Made by a program: the position numbers and the translations under genes | Notes under the pieces: generated by a model | Databases searched by the model: none | The model's input: only the letters and a program-made list of their open reading frames with translations | What the model was told of the DNA's origin: nothing | Assembly: GCF_041395345.1 (NCBI RefSeq) | Contig: NZ_JAWLAR010000013.1 | Location: forward strand, 62,001-126,000 | Reading direction: 5' to 3' | Length of the DNA stretch: 64,000 nt | Source: Dokdonella sp041395345 | GTDB lineage: Bacteria > Pseudomonadota > Gammaproteobacteria > Xanthomonadales > Rhodanobacteraceae | In this document: positions 50,362 through 59,737 of the stretch, one piece after another | Layout of the letters: every line of letters begins with the position of its first letter | Position numbering within the stretch: the first letter of the stretch is position 1

Positions 50362-52338
50362 ATGCTCAACCCCCATCAACGCGCTGCCATCGAGTACTGT
50401 GATGGCCCCCTGCTCGTGCTTGCCGGTGCCGGTTCGGGCAAGACGCGGGTGATCACGGAGAAGATTGCGCACCTGATCCGGCGCAAGAACCTTTCCGCGT
50501 CGAAGATTGCCGCGATCACCTTCACCAACAAGGCGGCGCGCGAGATGCGCGAACGCGTCGGCAAGCTTATCCAGGGTCCGGCTGCCGAGGGCCTGACGGT
50601 TTCGACGTTCCACGCGCTGGGTCTCAAGTTTCTCCAGCTCGAGCATGCGCGCGCGGGCCTGCGGCGCGGATTTTCGGTGCTCGATGCCGATGACAGCCAG
50701 GGCCTGATCAAGGATCTCGCGCCGAAGGGCATCAAGAACGATGCCTTGTGGGCCCTGCAGTCGCTGGTCTCGCGGGCCAAGAACGAGGGCCTGACGCCGG
50801 AACAGGCCGCGCAGTCGGCTGCCGGCGCCCGCGAGCAGGAAGCGGCCGCCATCTACGCTGCCTACCAGAGGCGACTGGCCGCCTTCAATGCCGTGGATTT
50901 CGACGACCTGATTCGCCTGCCCCTGCAGATTCTCGAGGGCGACGACGAGGCCCGGGCAGTCTGGCAGGAGCGCATCCGCTATCTGCTGCTCGACGAATAC
51001 CAGGACACCAATACCGCGCAGTATCGTCTGGTCCGCGCGCTGGCCGGCGAGCGCGGCATGTTTACCGCAGTCGGTGATGACGACCAGAGCATCTACGCCT
51101 GGCGCGGCGCGAATCCCGAGAATCTCGAATTGCTGTCTAGCGATTACCCGAAGCTCAAGGTCATCAAGCTCGAGCAGAACTACCGCTGCGGGCGTCGCAT
51201 CCTGCGCGTGGCCAACGCGCTGATCGCCAACAACGATCATCTGTTCGCCAAGAAACTCTGGAGCGAACGTGATGAAGGCACGCCGATTCGCGTGCTCGAA
51301 TGCAAGGACGACGAACACGAGGCGGAACGGGTCGCTGCGGAAATCGCGCATCTGGCCGAAAAGCACAAGGCACGCTGGAATGAGTTTGCGGTGCTCTATC
51401 GGGGCAACCATCAATCCCGCGCCCTGGAGAAATCCCTGCGCATCGCCCGGGTGCCCTATCACCTCACTGGTGGCACGGCGTTTCTCGACCGAGCCGAGGT
51501 CAAGGATCTGCTCGCCTACCTGCGCCTGGTCAACAATCCCGATGACGACGCGGCCTTCCTCCGCATCGTGAACATTCCGCGCCGGGATATCGGTGCCACG
51601 TCGCTGGAGAAGCTGGGTCAGGCTGCCGGCGCTCGCCATCTCTCGATGTTCCGTGCCGCGCAGAATGATGCGGTGCTCGCCGAACTGGCGCCACGCCCGG
51701 CTTCCGCCCTGGCCGGATTCGTCGCATTGGTACGCGAGCTGGCCCGATCAGCCGAGCGCAAGACCGCAGCAGAGCTTGTCGACGAACTGATGGAGCGCGT
51801 CGGCTATGCCGCGCATGTTGCGGCCCTGTACAAGGAACCGGGTCTGCGCGCGCGTCGACTGGAAAACCTCAATGAACTGGGCGAGTGGTTCCGGGCCATG
51901 CAGAAGGAAGGCAGTGCCGGCGATCTGGCCGCACAACTGGCCCTGCTGACCCACGGCGATCGCGATGATCCCGGCAATGCCGTTCGCCTGATGACCCTGC
52001 ATTCGGCAAAGGGCCTCGAATTTCGCTATGTATTCATCATCGGCGTCGAGGAAGGCACCTTCCCGCATGAGTCCAGCATCGAAGAGGGACGGCTCGAGGA
52101 AGAGCGTCGACTCATGTATGTCGGCATCACCCGGGCCAAGGAACAGCTGGCCCTGAGTTTCGCGCGGCGCAAGCGGCGTTTCGGCGAGATCATCGCGAAT
52201 GATCCGAGCCGGTTCCTTGCCGAGCTCCCGGCGAGCGACCTGCACTGGTCCGGACGTGACGCAGAGCAGGACGAAGTCCAGCGCAAGGAAGTGGCCAGCT
52301 CCAGCCTGGCCAGGCTGGCTGCCCTGTTCGACGACTGA
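50362..52338 (+). CDS. rep: ATP-dependent DNA helicase Rep
   Basis: A 658-residue superfamily 1A helicase from ATG 50362 (MLNPHQRAAIEYCDGP); the longer frame upstream is repeat sequence. Motif I LVLAGAGSGKTRVI, Ia TFTNKAAREMRERV, II LLLDEYQDTNTAQYRL, III VGDDDQSIYAWRGA, IV LEQNYRC, V LMTLHSAKGLEFRYVF and VI EERRLMYVGITRAKE are all present. Length and the MLNPHQ-like start match Rep better than UvrD. It helps replication forks pass protein barriers. Confidence 0.95.
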   Translation: MLNPHQRAAIEYCDGPLLVLAGAGSGKTRVITEKIAHLIRRKNLSASKIAAITFTNKAAREMRERVGKLIQGPAAEGLTVSTFHALGLKFLQLEHARAGLRRGFSVLDADDSQGLIKDLAPKGIKNDALWALQSLVSRAKNEGLTPEQAAQSAAGAREQEAAAIYAAYQRRLAAFNAVDFDDLIRLPLQILEGDDEARAVWQERIRYLLLDEYQDTNTAQYRLVRALAGERGMFTAVGDDDQSIYAWRGANPENLELLSSDYPKLKVIKLEQNYRCGRRILRVANALIANNDHLFAKKLWSERDEGTPIRVLECKDDEHEAERVAAEIAHLAEKHKARWNEFAVLYRGNHQSRALEKSLRIARVPYHLTGGTAFLDRAEVKDLLAYLRLVNNPDDDAAFLRIVNIPRRDIGATSLEKLGQAAGARHLSMFRAAQNDAVLAELAPRPASALAGFVALVRELARSAERKTAAELVDELMERVGYAAHVAALYKEPGLRARRLENLNELGEWFRAMQKEGSAGDLAAQLALLTHGDRDDPGNAVRLMTLHSAKGLEFRYVFIIGVEEGTFPHESSIEEGRLEEERRLMYVGITRAKEQLALSFARRKRRFGEIIANDPSRFLAELPASDLHWSGRDAEQDEVQRKEVASSSLARLAALFDD

Positions 52339-52370
52339 ATGCGCCGGTGCGCCACTTGTTCAGCGTTGCC

Positions 52371-53390
52371 CTAGATCAACTTCGCCTGCTCGAGCTCGCG
52401 TTTCAGATAGGCGTAGTAGATCGGTGCCGCGATCAGACCGGCGATGCCGAACGCGGCTTCCATGACCAGCATCGAGATCAGCAATTGCCAGGCGCGGGCG
52501 CGTATTTGCCCGCCAATGATGCGGGCGTTGAGGAAATACTCGAGCTTGTGGATGACGACCAGGAAGGTCAGCGAGGCGATCGCGACCCAGAGCGAAACAG
52601 AAAGTCCGATGACGAAAATCAGCGTATTCGAGATGAGGTTGCCCAGCACCGGTAGCAAGCCGCAAATGAAAGTCGCCACGACCAGAGTCTTGGCCAGCGG
52701 CAGGTTGACCCCGAACAGGGGCAACACGATGAGCAGGAAAATCGCCGTGAACAGCGTGTTGAGGGCAGAAATCTTGAACTGCGCGAAAACGATGTCGTGA
52801 AACGCAACGGCAAGATTCACGCAGCGTGTGTTCAGCGCTACCGCGAGCGGCCCGACCGACCCCTGTGGGAGAGCGGACTGCAGGGATAGCATGGCGCCCA
52901 GGATCATGCCGATCAGGAGATGCACGATCATGCGGGCTGCGTTCTTGCCGGCCAGTTGCAGTTGCGCTGCATGTTCCTTCAACCAGCCCATTACCGCTTC
53001 GCGGATCTGCTCTGAATTGTCGGGTAAATGGTTGACGATAATTGCCGGCAATTGGTCGCGCGCACGCTCCACTACCGGGGTCAGGCGTTCGAACAGCAGG
53101 CTGGGATTGCCATGCTCGGATCCCAGGTAGGCAAGCCCCCCGGCAATGGCTGCGGTAAGCAGGCCAACCACGATCGCTGCGAGCAGGGCGACTACAAGCC
53201 AGTGAGCCCGGGTACCCGGGAAGTGCCTCTGCAACGACGGCGCCAGTGCATTGACCAGCGCATAGACGAGCAGGCCCGCAATCAGCACCGGCAACAGGCG
53301 CAGATGAAGCACGAGCAGCAACGACAATGCCGCAAGCACGTAGCTGGCCTGGATGATCCTGGTCTGGAATTGCGCTGAGGGAAGCGACAT
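52371..53390 (-). CDS. AI-2E family transporter (PerM-like)
   Basis: A 339-residue membrane protein with about eight hydrophobic segments (VLAALSLLLVLHLRLLPVLI; WLVVALLAAIVVGLLTAAIAGG; ISALNTLFTAIFLLIVLPLF; LVVATFICGLLPVLGNLISN). The GLLPVLGNLISNTLIFVIGL region and IGGQIRARAWQLLISML near the end are typical of PF01594. Members include AI-2 exporter TqsA and Na+/H+ antiporter-like proteins, so the substrate is not certain. Confidence 0.9.
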   Translation of the reverse strand: MSLPSAQFQTRIIQASYVLAALSLLLVLHLRLLPVLIAGLLVYALVNALAPSLQRHFPGTRAHWLVVALLAAIVVGLLTAAIAGGLAYLGSEHGNPSLLFERLTPVVERARDQLPAIIVNHLPDNSEQIREAVMGWLKEHAAQLQLAGKNAARMIVHLLIGMILGAMLSLQSALPQGSVGPLAVALNTRCVNLAVAFHDIVFAQFKISALNTLFTAIFLLIVLPLFGVNLPLAKTLVVATFICGLLPVLGNLISNTLIFVIGLSVSLWVAIASLTFLVVIHKLEYFLNARIIGGQIRARAWQLLISMLVMEAAFGIAGLIAAPIYYAYLKRELEQAKLI

Positions 53391-53519
53391 GAGCAGTCAA
53401 TCTTCGAGGGGCGGCGCGCAGTCTGTCAGCCGCAGCGGCGCATTGCCAGCCCGGATAGTCACGGGCTTGTCGTAGACTTCGGCGAGCATTTCCTTTCATT
53501 CCTGTTTCGGAGTCATTGC

Positions 53520-54431
53520 ATGTTGAAATCTGTCCCGGCCTCCCTGCTGGCGGTGTTGTTGCTCGTCGCTTGTGGCAAGACGCCGACCCGACCCGACCCG
53601 GGCCACGACAATCCCGCCCGTTCGGAGTCGGCCGCACAGACGGAGCTGCCAGGCCCGAATGACAATCTCAATGCGGTTGCCTGGACCCAGACGGCCGTCG
53701 AACGGGAGCTGATCTATCGGCAGACCTATCGTGCAGCCGGGTTCCAGCTCGATCGCGCGCTGGCGGATGCCGACTGGGAGGCGCTGGCGCGCAACGAACG
53801 CAAGGGCGAGCGGCCGGCGACGCTGAAACCTGCCGTGATCCTCGATATCGACGAGACAGTGCTCGACAATTCGCCCTACCAGGCACGCCTGGTCGTGAAC
53901 GGAAACTCCTACAACGAGTTCACCTGGTCGGAATGGTGTCGCGAAGAGAATGCCGCAGGACTACCGGGCGCTCTTGAATTCACGCGCCTGGCGGCAAGCA
54001 AGGGCGTCACTGTCTTCTACCTGTCCAACCGCGCCAGCGATCTTGGCGAGGCCACTTTGGCCAATCTGCGCAAGCTCGGTTTTCCCGTGGCGACCGATCG
54101 CGAGGTGTTTCTCGGTCTCGGCACCTTCGTTCCGGGCTGTGAGCAAAATGGCAGCGACAAGAGCTGCCGACGCGAACTGATCGCAAGGGATTATCGTGTC
54201 CTGATGCAGTTTGGCGACCAGTTGGGCGACTTCATCGATGTCATGAGCAATTCGCCGGAAGCTCGCGCCGAGGCTGTCGCTCCCTACCTGGACTGGGTCG
54301 GCGAGCGCTGGTTCGTCCTGCCGAACCCGACCTACGGCCACTGGGAATCGGCGCTGTTCAACAACGACTGGAGCCAATCCGCCGAAGTACGTCGCGAGGC
54401 CAAGCTCCGTGCGCTGAAAACCGGACAGTAA
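53520..54431 (+). CDS. HAD-family acid phosphatase lipoprotein (class C, e(P4)-like)
   Basis: A 303-residue exported enzyme. The lipobox is LLLVAC (residues 14-19), so Cys19 is lipidated. HAD motif I is PAVILDIDETVLDNSPYQ with the nucleophile Asp and the second Asp; the motif II region is VTVFYLSNRASDLGEA. Motif IV Asp residues are in QFGDQLGDFIDVM. Such enzymes dephosphorylate NMN and nucleotides at the outer membrane. GGAG lies 8 bases before ATG 53520. Confidence 0.93.
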   Translation: MLKSVPASLLAVLLLVACGKTPTRPDPGHDNPARSESAAQTELPGPNDNLNAVAWTQTAVERELIYRQTYRAAGFQLDRALADADWEALARNERKGERPATLKPAVILDIDETVLDNSPYQARLVVNGNSYNEFTWSEWCREENAAGLPGALEFTRLAASKGVTVFYLSNRASDLGEATLANLRKLGFPVATDREVFLGLGTFVPGCEQNGSDKSCRRELIARDYRVLMQFGDQLGDFIDVMSNSPEARAEAVAPYLDWVGERWFVLPNPTYGHWESALFNNDWSQSAEVRREAKLRALKTGQ

Positions 54432-54486
54432 CTCCGAAACGTTTTACTCATCAAAATCAATTGCTTACATGACAACACTTAAGGTA

Positions 54487-54515
54487 TTGCATTAGGTATA
54501 ACAGGTCAGTAACAT
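54487..54515 (+). promoter_or_regulatory. Sigma-70 type promoter of the small RNA candidate
   Basis: TTGCAT (54487-54492), exactly 17 bases of spacer and TAACAT (54510-54515), in an AT-rich context (TTTTACTCATCAAAATCAAT upstream) that could act as an UP element. The predicted start is near 54522. Confidence 0.7.
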
Positions 54516-54520
54516 GTGCC

Positions 54521-54650
54521 CACGGTATCCGCTGCCAGCCAGCTGGAAACAGCGGATCGGGGTCCACACCGCAGAGAACGACGAACAATTTCCCCCTCCG
54601 GCCTTGCCGGATTCAGCCCGGACGACCTCAGGTCTTCCGGGTTTTCTTTT
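54521..54650 (+). ncRNA. Structured small RNA candidate, ~130 nt
   Basis: From a predicted start near 54521 to a T-tract at 54650 the sequence folds into several clean hairpins. First, ATCCGCTG (54527-54534) pairs with CAGCGGAT (54550-54557), enclosing CCAG/CTGG. Second, CCGGC-CTT-GCCGG lies near 54599-54611. Third, a terminator stem CCCGGA/TCCGGG with an inner GACCT/AGGTC lies at 54617-54641. Unpaired or loop GGA words occur four times (TGGAAA, CGGATC, CGGATT, CGGACG), which leaves open a CsrA/RsmA-binding role. No protein frame with a ribosome site is present. The family is not recognised. Confidence 0.65.
54617..54650 (+). terminator. Intrinsic terminator of the small RNA candidate
   Basis: A long stem (54617-54641) built from CCCGGA/TCCGGG and GACCT/AGGTC is followed by TTTTCTTTT (54642-54650). 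One of the best terminators in the window. Confidence 0.88.
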
Positions 54651-54906
54651 GCCTGAGCCGGGCGCCACGGGCTCGCCCGGCGCCCACGGACACAGCCGCC
54701 AGGCCTGCAGGACGCTGGATCTGCAGGATTTTTCGCCGCTCAGACGCCATCGGGCAGAACCATCATTCCGTCGAATAAACATCGAATTCGCAATGGCGGG
54801 CCGGGGCGCGTCGCATTCGGGAATATGGCACGACCGGGGCTTTCGGCGGCTGACCTGAGCGAACCGGACTGCTAGAGTGCGCGCCTCACTGACTAGCGGA
54901 AGATCC

Positions 54907-55812
54907 ATGTTGAACACGCTTGCACGAATGACCCTGGTGTCGATCCTGGCTGTGGCTGCCGGAGCCTGCAATCGCGACTCGGCGGACGGCGGAACAAGCG
55001 GCAGCGACGGTCCCGTTGAAACCGTTCAGCATTCGGTCGAACTGGTTCGAAATGGCGACCTGGCGGGGCTGATCGAGCACATGCTGCCACCCGAGGAATT
55101 CGCCAGGGTCAAGACCGAGTGGAACCAGCGCAAGGACCAGGACGAGCCGACCGCGGACGAGCGCGCCCAGTTTGAAGAGACCATGAAGAAGCTGACTGCC
55201 GACGACGCGGCAGAAAAGCTGTATGCGGAGTTCGAACCCGACATTCGCCAATTCGACGCGCAATACCAGAAGCAGATTCCGAGCATGGTCGACATGGGCA
55301 ATACCTACCTGCACGGGCTGGTCAGGCAGAGCCAGACACTCTCGGCCGGAGAAAAGGATCAGGCTGACAGCGTCATCGACACCTTGTCGGTCTGGGTCAA
55401 GGAAACCCGCTTCACCGACCCGGCCCTGGTCAAGCAGGCCTTGACCGTGATTTCAGATACGGCGAAGAAACTCGACCTCAAAACGCTCGAGCAGGCGCGT
55501 GCGCTGACGTTCGAACAGGCTTCGCCGAAGTTCAAGGTGGCCTTCGACGGCCTCAAGGGCGTTTTCGAGGTCTACGGCTTCTCGATTGACCAGACCCTGT
55601 CAACCGTGAAGGTCGAAGAGCTGTCGCGCACCAAGGACACTGCCAACCTCAAGATTTCCTACAGCCTGATGGGGACGCCGCTTGAAACCACGACCGAGAT
55701 GGTTCTCATCGATGGTCGCTGGTACGGCAAGGACACGATCGAGAAGATCAGGGAACGCAAGGCATCGCAGGCCACCGACGGTGCTGCCGTCGCTCCGGCG
55801 ACTGCAGACTGA
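54907..55812 (+). CDS. Exported lipoprotein of unknown function
   Basis: A 301-residue protein from ATG 54907, seven bases after GGAAGA. The lipobox is AAGAC (Cys near residue 22: VSILAVAAGACNRDS), so the protein is probably lipid-anchored. The mature domain is helix-rich: VETVQHSVELVRNGDLAGLIEHML, then QFEETMKKLTADDAAEKLYAEF and VIDTLSVWVKETRF, with an acidic region and a C-terminal beta part (LKISYSLMGTPLETTTEMVL). No catalytic motif recognised. Monocistronic, between the small RNA and plsB. Confidence 0.82.
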   Translation: MLNTLARMTLVSILAVAAGACNRDSADGGTSGSDGPVETVQHSVELVRNGDLAGLIEHMLPPEEFARVKTEWNQRKDQDEPTADERAQFEETMKKLTADDAAEKLYAEFEPDIRQFDAQYQKQIPSMVDMGNTYLHGLVRQSQTLSAGEKDQADSVIDTLSVWVKETRFTDPALVKQALTVISDTAKKLDLKTLEQARALTFEQASPKFKVAFDGLKGVFEVYGFSIDQTLSTVKVEELSRTKDTANLKISYSLMGTPLETTTEMVLIDGRWYGKDTIEKIRERKASQATDGAAVAPATAD

Positions 55813-55893
55813 CGAGCGAACCAGATTCTTCATGCCAGCCCGCACCAGTGCTGACCAGGCATTGCGGAATCGGAGATACCGGCTACGGCACTC

Positions 55894-58440
55894 ATGCAAC
55901 AAAATCTTCCATTGCATCGCACACCCGACCCGTCAGCGCGAGGCCCGTTCTGGCTGAACCTGCTCGGCGCCCTGTTGCGCCCGTGGATCCGGATCCGGCG
56001 CGAACCGAAGGATCCGCAACAGCTCCTTCCCGACGACGGCGTACCCACCGTCTACGTGGTTGAACGCTACGGCCTTTCCGACACCCTGATTCTCGAGCAG
56101 GCCTGCCGCGAGGCCGAATTGCCCTCGCCGTATGAGGCAGCGACAAAATTGCCGGTCAAGCGCACGCGCGCGATCATTGCGCTGACGCCACGACCCAGCA
56201 TGTTCCGCGCGCGTGCCCATCCATCACGCTCGGAAACCCTGAGCCAGCTGGCCGAGCTGATCAGTACCGGCCAGCAGAACGACATCCGCCTCGTTCCCGT
56301 GTCCATTTTCGTGGGCCGCGCACCGGACCGCCAGTCTGGCTGGTTCAGTGTCCTGTTCGCCGAAAACTGGGTTGTCGTCGGCCGCTTCCGACGCTTGCTG
56401 GCGATCCTGCTCAACGGTCGCGACACCATCGTGCAGTTCTCGGCGCCGGTTTCGCTGAGCGAAACCCTGTCCGAGCAGGGCGATGTCGCCCTGGAACGCA
56501 GCGTACGCAAGCTCTCACGCGTTCTGCGCGTGCACTTTCGCCTGACCCGCACGACCATCATCGGTGCCGACCTCTCGCACAAGCGCACGGTGGTGGATGC
56601 CGTCGTCGATGCCGACTCCGTGCGCCAGGCCATCGACGCGGTCGCGACCAAGGAAAAGGCCAACGTCGAACAGGTCCGCCGGCGTGCACGCGGCTATGCG
56701 CTGGAAATCGCAGCCGACTATTCGCATACGGTGGTGCGCTCGATCTCGTTCATGCTGATCGCGCTCTGGAACAAGCTCTACGACGGCGTCGTCATGCATC
56801 ACTTCGACAAGCTGCGTGCCGTGGCACCGGGGCATGAGGTCATCTACGTGCCGTGCCACCGCAGCCATGTCGACTACCTGTTGCTCAGCTATTCGCTTTA
56901 CCAGAACGGCCTCGTGCCGCCGCATATTGCTGCCGGGGTCAATCTGAATCTGCCGGGACTGGGTTCGATCCTGCGCCGCGGCGGTGCGTTCTTCCTGCGC
57001 CGCAGCTTCAAGTCCAATGCGCTGTATTCCGCCGTGTTCTCCGAATATGTCAGCCAGCTGTTTGCGCGCGGCGTTGCGCTCGAGTATTTCATCGAAGGCG
57101 GTCGATCCCGAACCGGCCGCCTGCTCACGCCACGCAGCGGCATGCTGGCCATGACCCTGCGCAGTTTCCTGCGTGAATCGCGCCGTCCGGTGATGTTCCA
57201 GCCGGTCTACTTCGGCTACGAGAAGCTGATGGAAGGCAACTCGTATATCGGTGAACTGTCCGGCAAGCCGAAGGAAAAGGAATCCTGGCTGGGCCTGCTG
57301 CGTGCGTTCGGTGTCCTGCGTCAGCACTACGGCAGGGTCACGATCAACTTCGGCGAGCCGATCGATCTGGTCGACCTGCTGGACGAAGTCGCGCCGGACT
57401 GGCGCGCGTCGACAGAAAATCCCGAAGCCAAGCCGGAGTGGCTGGCAGGCGCGGTCGATACGCTGGCAGAGCGTATCCAGGCCAATATCAATCGCGCCGT
57501 GGACGTGAACCCGATCAACCTGCTCGCTCTGGCACTGCTGGCCATGCCCAAGCACGCCATGGCCGAGGCCGACCTGCTCGCACAGATAGAACTCTCCAAG
57601 GATCTGCTGATCGCGCTGCCCTACGGAGATCGCGTCACCATCACCGAAAAGACGCCCGCCGAAATCATTGCCTATGGCGAATCTATGGAGTGGATCCGGC
57701 GGGTCAAGCATCCGCTCGGCGATGTGCTGATGACCGAGGGCGACAACTCGGTCCTGCTCTCATATTTCCGCAACAACGTCCAGCATGTCTTCGTGGCCGG
57801 CGCCTGGATCGCCTGTTGCTTCCTCAACAACCGACGCATGAGCCGTGCCACGCTGTTGCGTCTTGGCCGCCTGATCTATCCGTTCATCCAGTCGGAATTG
57901 TTCCTGCCCTGGAGCCAGGACGAGTTCGCCGAACGGCTGCGTGCCTCGCTGGATTTCATGGTCGACCGCGGACTGCTGGAGAGCGATGCCGACGGCCGCG
58001 TCATCGAGCGCGCTCCCGGACAGAGCGACAGCGCCTTTCGCCTCAGGGTCATGTCACACAGCCTGCTGCAAGCCGTGGAGCGCTACTACATCACCCTCGC
58101 CCTGCTGGTCAGCAACGGGCGCGGCACGCTGTCGGCCGCCGAACTCGAGAACCTCTGTTCGCTGACGGCCCAGCGGCTATCGCTGCTGCACCAGCTCAAT
58201 GCACCGGAGTTTTTCGACCGCTCGTTGTTCCGCGGTTTCATCCAGAAACTGCGCGAACGACGGGTAATCTGGGCCGACCCGAACAACAAGCTCGATTTCG
58301 ATGCCGGCCTGGAAGATCTGGTCAGGGAATCGAAAGTGATCCTGAGTCGTGACATTCGCCACGGCATTCTCAAGCTGACCGGAGAAATGCCGGCACCACC
58401 GACTGAAAGCAGCAAGGAAAGGGACGAGGAAACAGCTTGA
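55894..58440 (+). CDS. plsB: Glycerol-3-phosphate 1-O-acyltransferase
   Basis: An 848-residue membrane acyltransferase catalysing the first step of phospholipid synthesis. Acyltransferase block I is CHRSHVDYLLL with His322 and Asp327, block II contains the GGAFFLRRSF motif, block III FIEGGRSRTGRLL and block IV PVMFQPVYFGYEKL. Length and motif order match the Gammaproteobacterial PlsB. The start ATG 55894 has only a distant GGAG, so initiation may be modest. Confidence 0.97.
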   Translation: MQQNLPLHRTPDPSARGPFWLNLLGALLRPWIRIRREPKDPQQLLPDDGVPTVYVVERYGLSDTLILEQACREAELPSPYEAATKLPVKRTRAIIALTPRPSMFRARAHPSRSETLSQLAELISTGQQNDIRLVPVSIFVGRAPDRQSGWFSVLFAENWVVVGRFRRLLAILLNGRDTIVQFSAPVSLSETLSEQGDVALERSVRKLSRVLRVHFRLTRTTIIGADLSHKRTVVDAVVDADSVRQAIDAVATKEKANVEQVRRRARGYALEIAADYSHTVVRSISFMLIALWNKLYDGVVMHHFDKLRAVAPGHEVIYVPCHRSHVDYLLLSYSLYQNGLVPPHIAAGVNLNLPGLGSILRRGGAFFLRRSFKSNALYSAVFSEYVSQLFARGVALEYFIEGGRSRTGRLLTPRSGMLAMTLRSFLRESRRPVMFQPVYFGYEKLMEGNSYIGELSGKPKEKESWLGLLRAFGVLRQHYGRVTINFGEPIDLVDLLDEVAPDWRASTENPEAKPEWLAGAVDTLAERIQANINRAVDVNPINLLALALLAMPKHAMAEADLLAQIELSKDLLIALPYGDRVTITEKTPAEIIAYGESMEWIRRVKHPLGDVLMTEGDNSVLLSYFRNNVQHVFVAGAWIACCFLNNRRMSRATLLRLGRLIYPFIQSELFLPWSQDEFAERLRASLDFMVDRGLLESDADGRVIERAPGQSDSAFRLRVMSHSLLQAVERYYITLALLVSNGRGTLSAAELENLCSLTAQRLSLLHQLNAPEFFDRSLFRGFIQKLRERRVIWADPNNKLDFDAGLEDLVRESKVILSRDIRHGILKLTGEMPAPPTESSKERDEETA

Positions 58441-58441
58441 T

Positions 58442-58648
58442 TCAGGCGTCCAGATCGGGGATCAGCCGGCTTTCCAGCAAGGCAATCGAATCCTTCAGGT
58501 GCAACTTGCGCTTTTTCAGACGCTTGAGTTCAAGCTCATCATTGCCCGGATCGAGCACCAGCCGCGCTATGGTGGCATCAAGATCGCGGTGCTCGGCCTT
58601 GAGTGCCATCAGCTGACGTATGGTGGTTGAGGGGTCGTCGGATTTCAT
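58442..58648 (-). CDS. DUF465 (YdcH-like) small protein
   Basis: A 68-residue protein with the DUF465 pattern LMALKAEHRDLDATIARL followed by ELELKRLKKRKLHLKDSIA. It is almost entirely a two-helix coiled coil. Convergent with plsB, one base after its stop. Function unknown. Confidence 0.88.
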   Translation of the reverse strand: MKSDDPSTTIRQLMALKAEHRDLDATIARLVLDPGNDELELKRLKKRKLHLKDSIALLESRLIPDLDA

Positions 58649-58795
58649 CGATATCCTTGCTGATGCGAAAGTCTAGCAGCCTGTCGGACCTTGCCGGTTG
58701 AGGCGATTCGCAGTCCAGCCGGGTAAAGTCGGACAGGCTGCCCGCGCAGCACACGACCCATCACGCATTTCAGCACAATCCAAGGATTACGCCCC

Positions 58796-59644
58796 ATGTC
58801 TGCCCTGCCCCGCGAACCCGATCCTGCAGGCGAACGATTGGCCCTGCGCCTGCGCCACCAGGTGGGCCAGGCCATCGCCGACTACGCCATGATCGGAGAC
58901 GGCGATCGGGTCATGGTGTGTCTGTCCGGCGGCAAGGATTCCTGGACCCTGCTCGATATTCTGCGCCAGTTGCAGTCGCGTGCGCCGATCCGGTTCGAAA
59001 TCCTGGCTGTCCACCTGGACCAGAAACAGCCCGGCTATGACGCTTCGATCATGCCCGCCGCCCTGCAAGAAATGGGGATTCCGTTCCACATCATCGAGCA
59101 GGACACCTACAGCGTCGTGCAGCGCCTGGTTCCGCCAGGTCGAACCCAGTGCAGTCTCTGTTCACGCCTGCGCCGCGGATCCCTTTACGACCATGCAGCG
59201 AGGCAGGGCCAGACACGGATCGCGCTGGGTCATCATCGAGACGACATCGTCGAAACGCTGTTTCTGAACCTGTTCCACCAGGGCAGGCTCAAGGCGATGC
59301 CGCCCAAACTGCGCTCCGATGACGGGCGCAATGTCGTGATCCGCCCGCTGGCCTATTGCAGCGAAGCCGACATCTCGGCCTACGCGGCCGAGCGCAGGTT
59401 TCCGATCATTCCCTGCGATCTGTGCGGCTCCCAGGAGAACCTACATCGCAAGGCCGTCAAGTCGATGCTGGCCGACTGGGAACGCGAATCTCCCGGCCGA
59501 ATCGAGAACATTTTCCGATCCCTGACCCGCGTCGAACCTTCGCAGCTGGCTGACTCCGGCCTGTTCGATTTTGCCGCCCTCGGGACGTGCGAGGACGCCA
59601 CGAGCGACACCGCTTCCGCGGATCGACCCGAGGCTCATGCATAG
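58796..59644 (+). CDS. ttcA: tRNA 2-thiocytidine biosynthesis protein TtcA
   Basis: A 282-residue PP-loop ATPase that thiolates C32 of some tRNAs. The PP-loop is VCLSGGKDSW (residues ~42-50). [4Fe-4S] ligands are C119 and C122 (CSLC) plus C207/C210 (CDLC). LGHHRDDIVETLFLNLF is a family hallmark. AAGGA lies 8 bases before the ATG. Confidence 0.97.
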   Translation: MSALPREPDPAGERLALRLRHQVGQAIADYAMIGDGDRVMVCLSGGKDSWTLLDILRQLQSRAPIRFEILAVHLDQKQPGYDASIMPAALQEMGIPFHIIEQDTYSVVQRLVPPGRTQCSLCSRLRRGSLYDHAARQGQTRIALGHHRDDIVETLFLNLFHQGRLKAMPPKLRSDDGRNVVIRPLAYCSEADISAYAAERRFPIIPCDLCGSQENLHRKAVKSMLADWERESPGRIENIFRSLTRVEPSQLADSGLFDFAALGTCEDATSDTASADRPEAHA

Positions 59645-59737
59645 CAGCCAGGGACCTCAGCCTTCATCTCAATGCGTGATTCCGGCCAGGCCCAGGATCA
59701 CGTTTCCTCCAACCTCCTACGGAACCCGACACTCTCC

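Noticed and set aside
54492..54971. A 159-residue minus-strand frame
   Set aside because: It overlaps the small RNA candidate and the start of the lipoprotein gene, has no ribosome site and looks like random translation.
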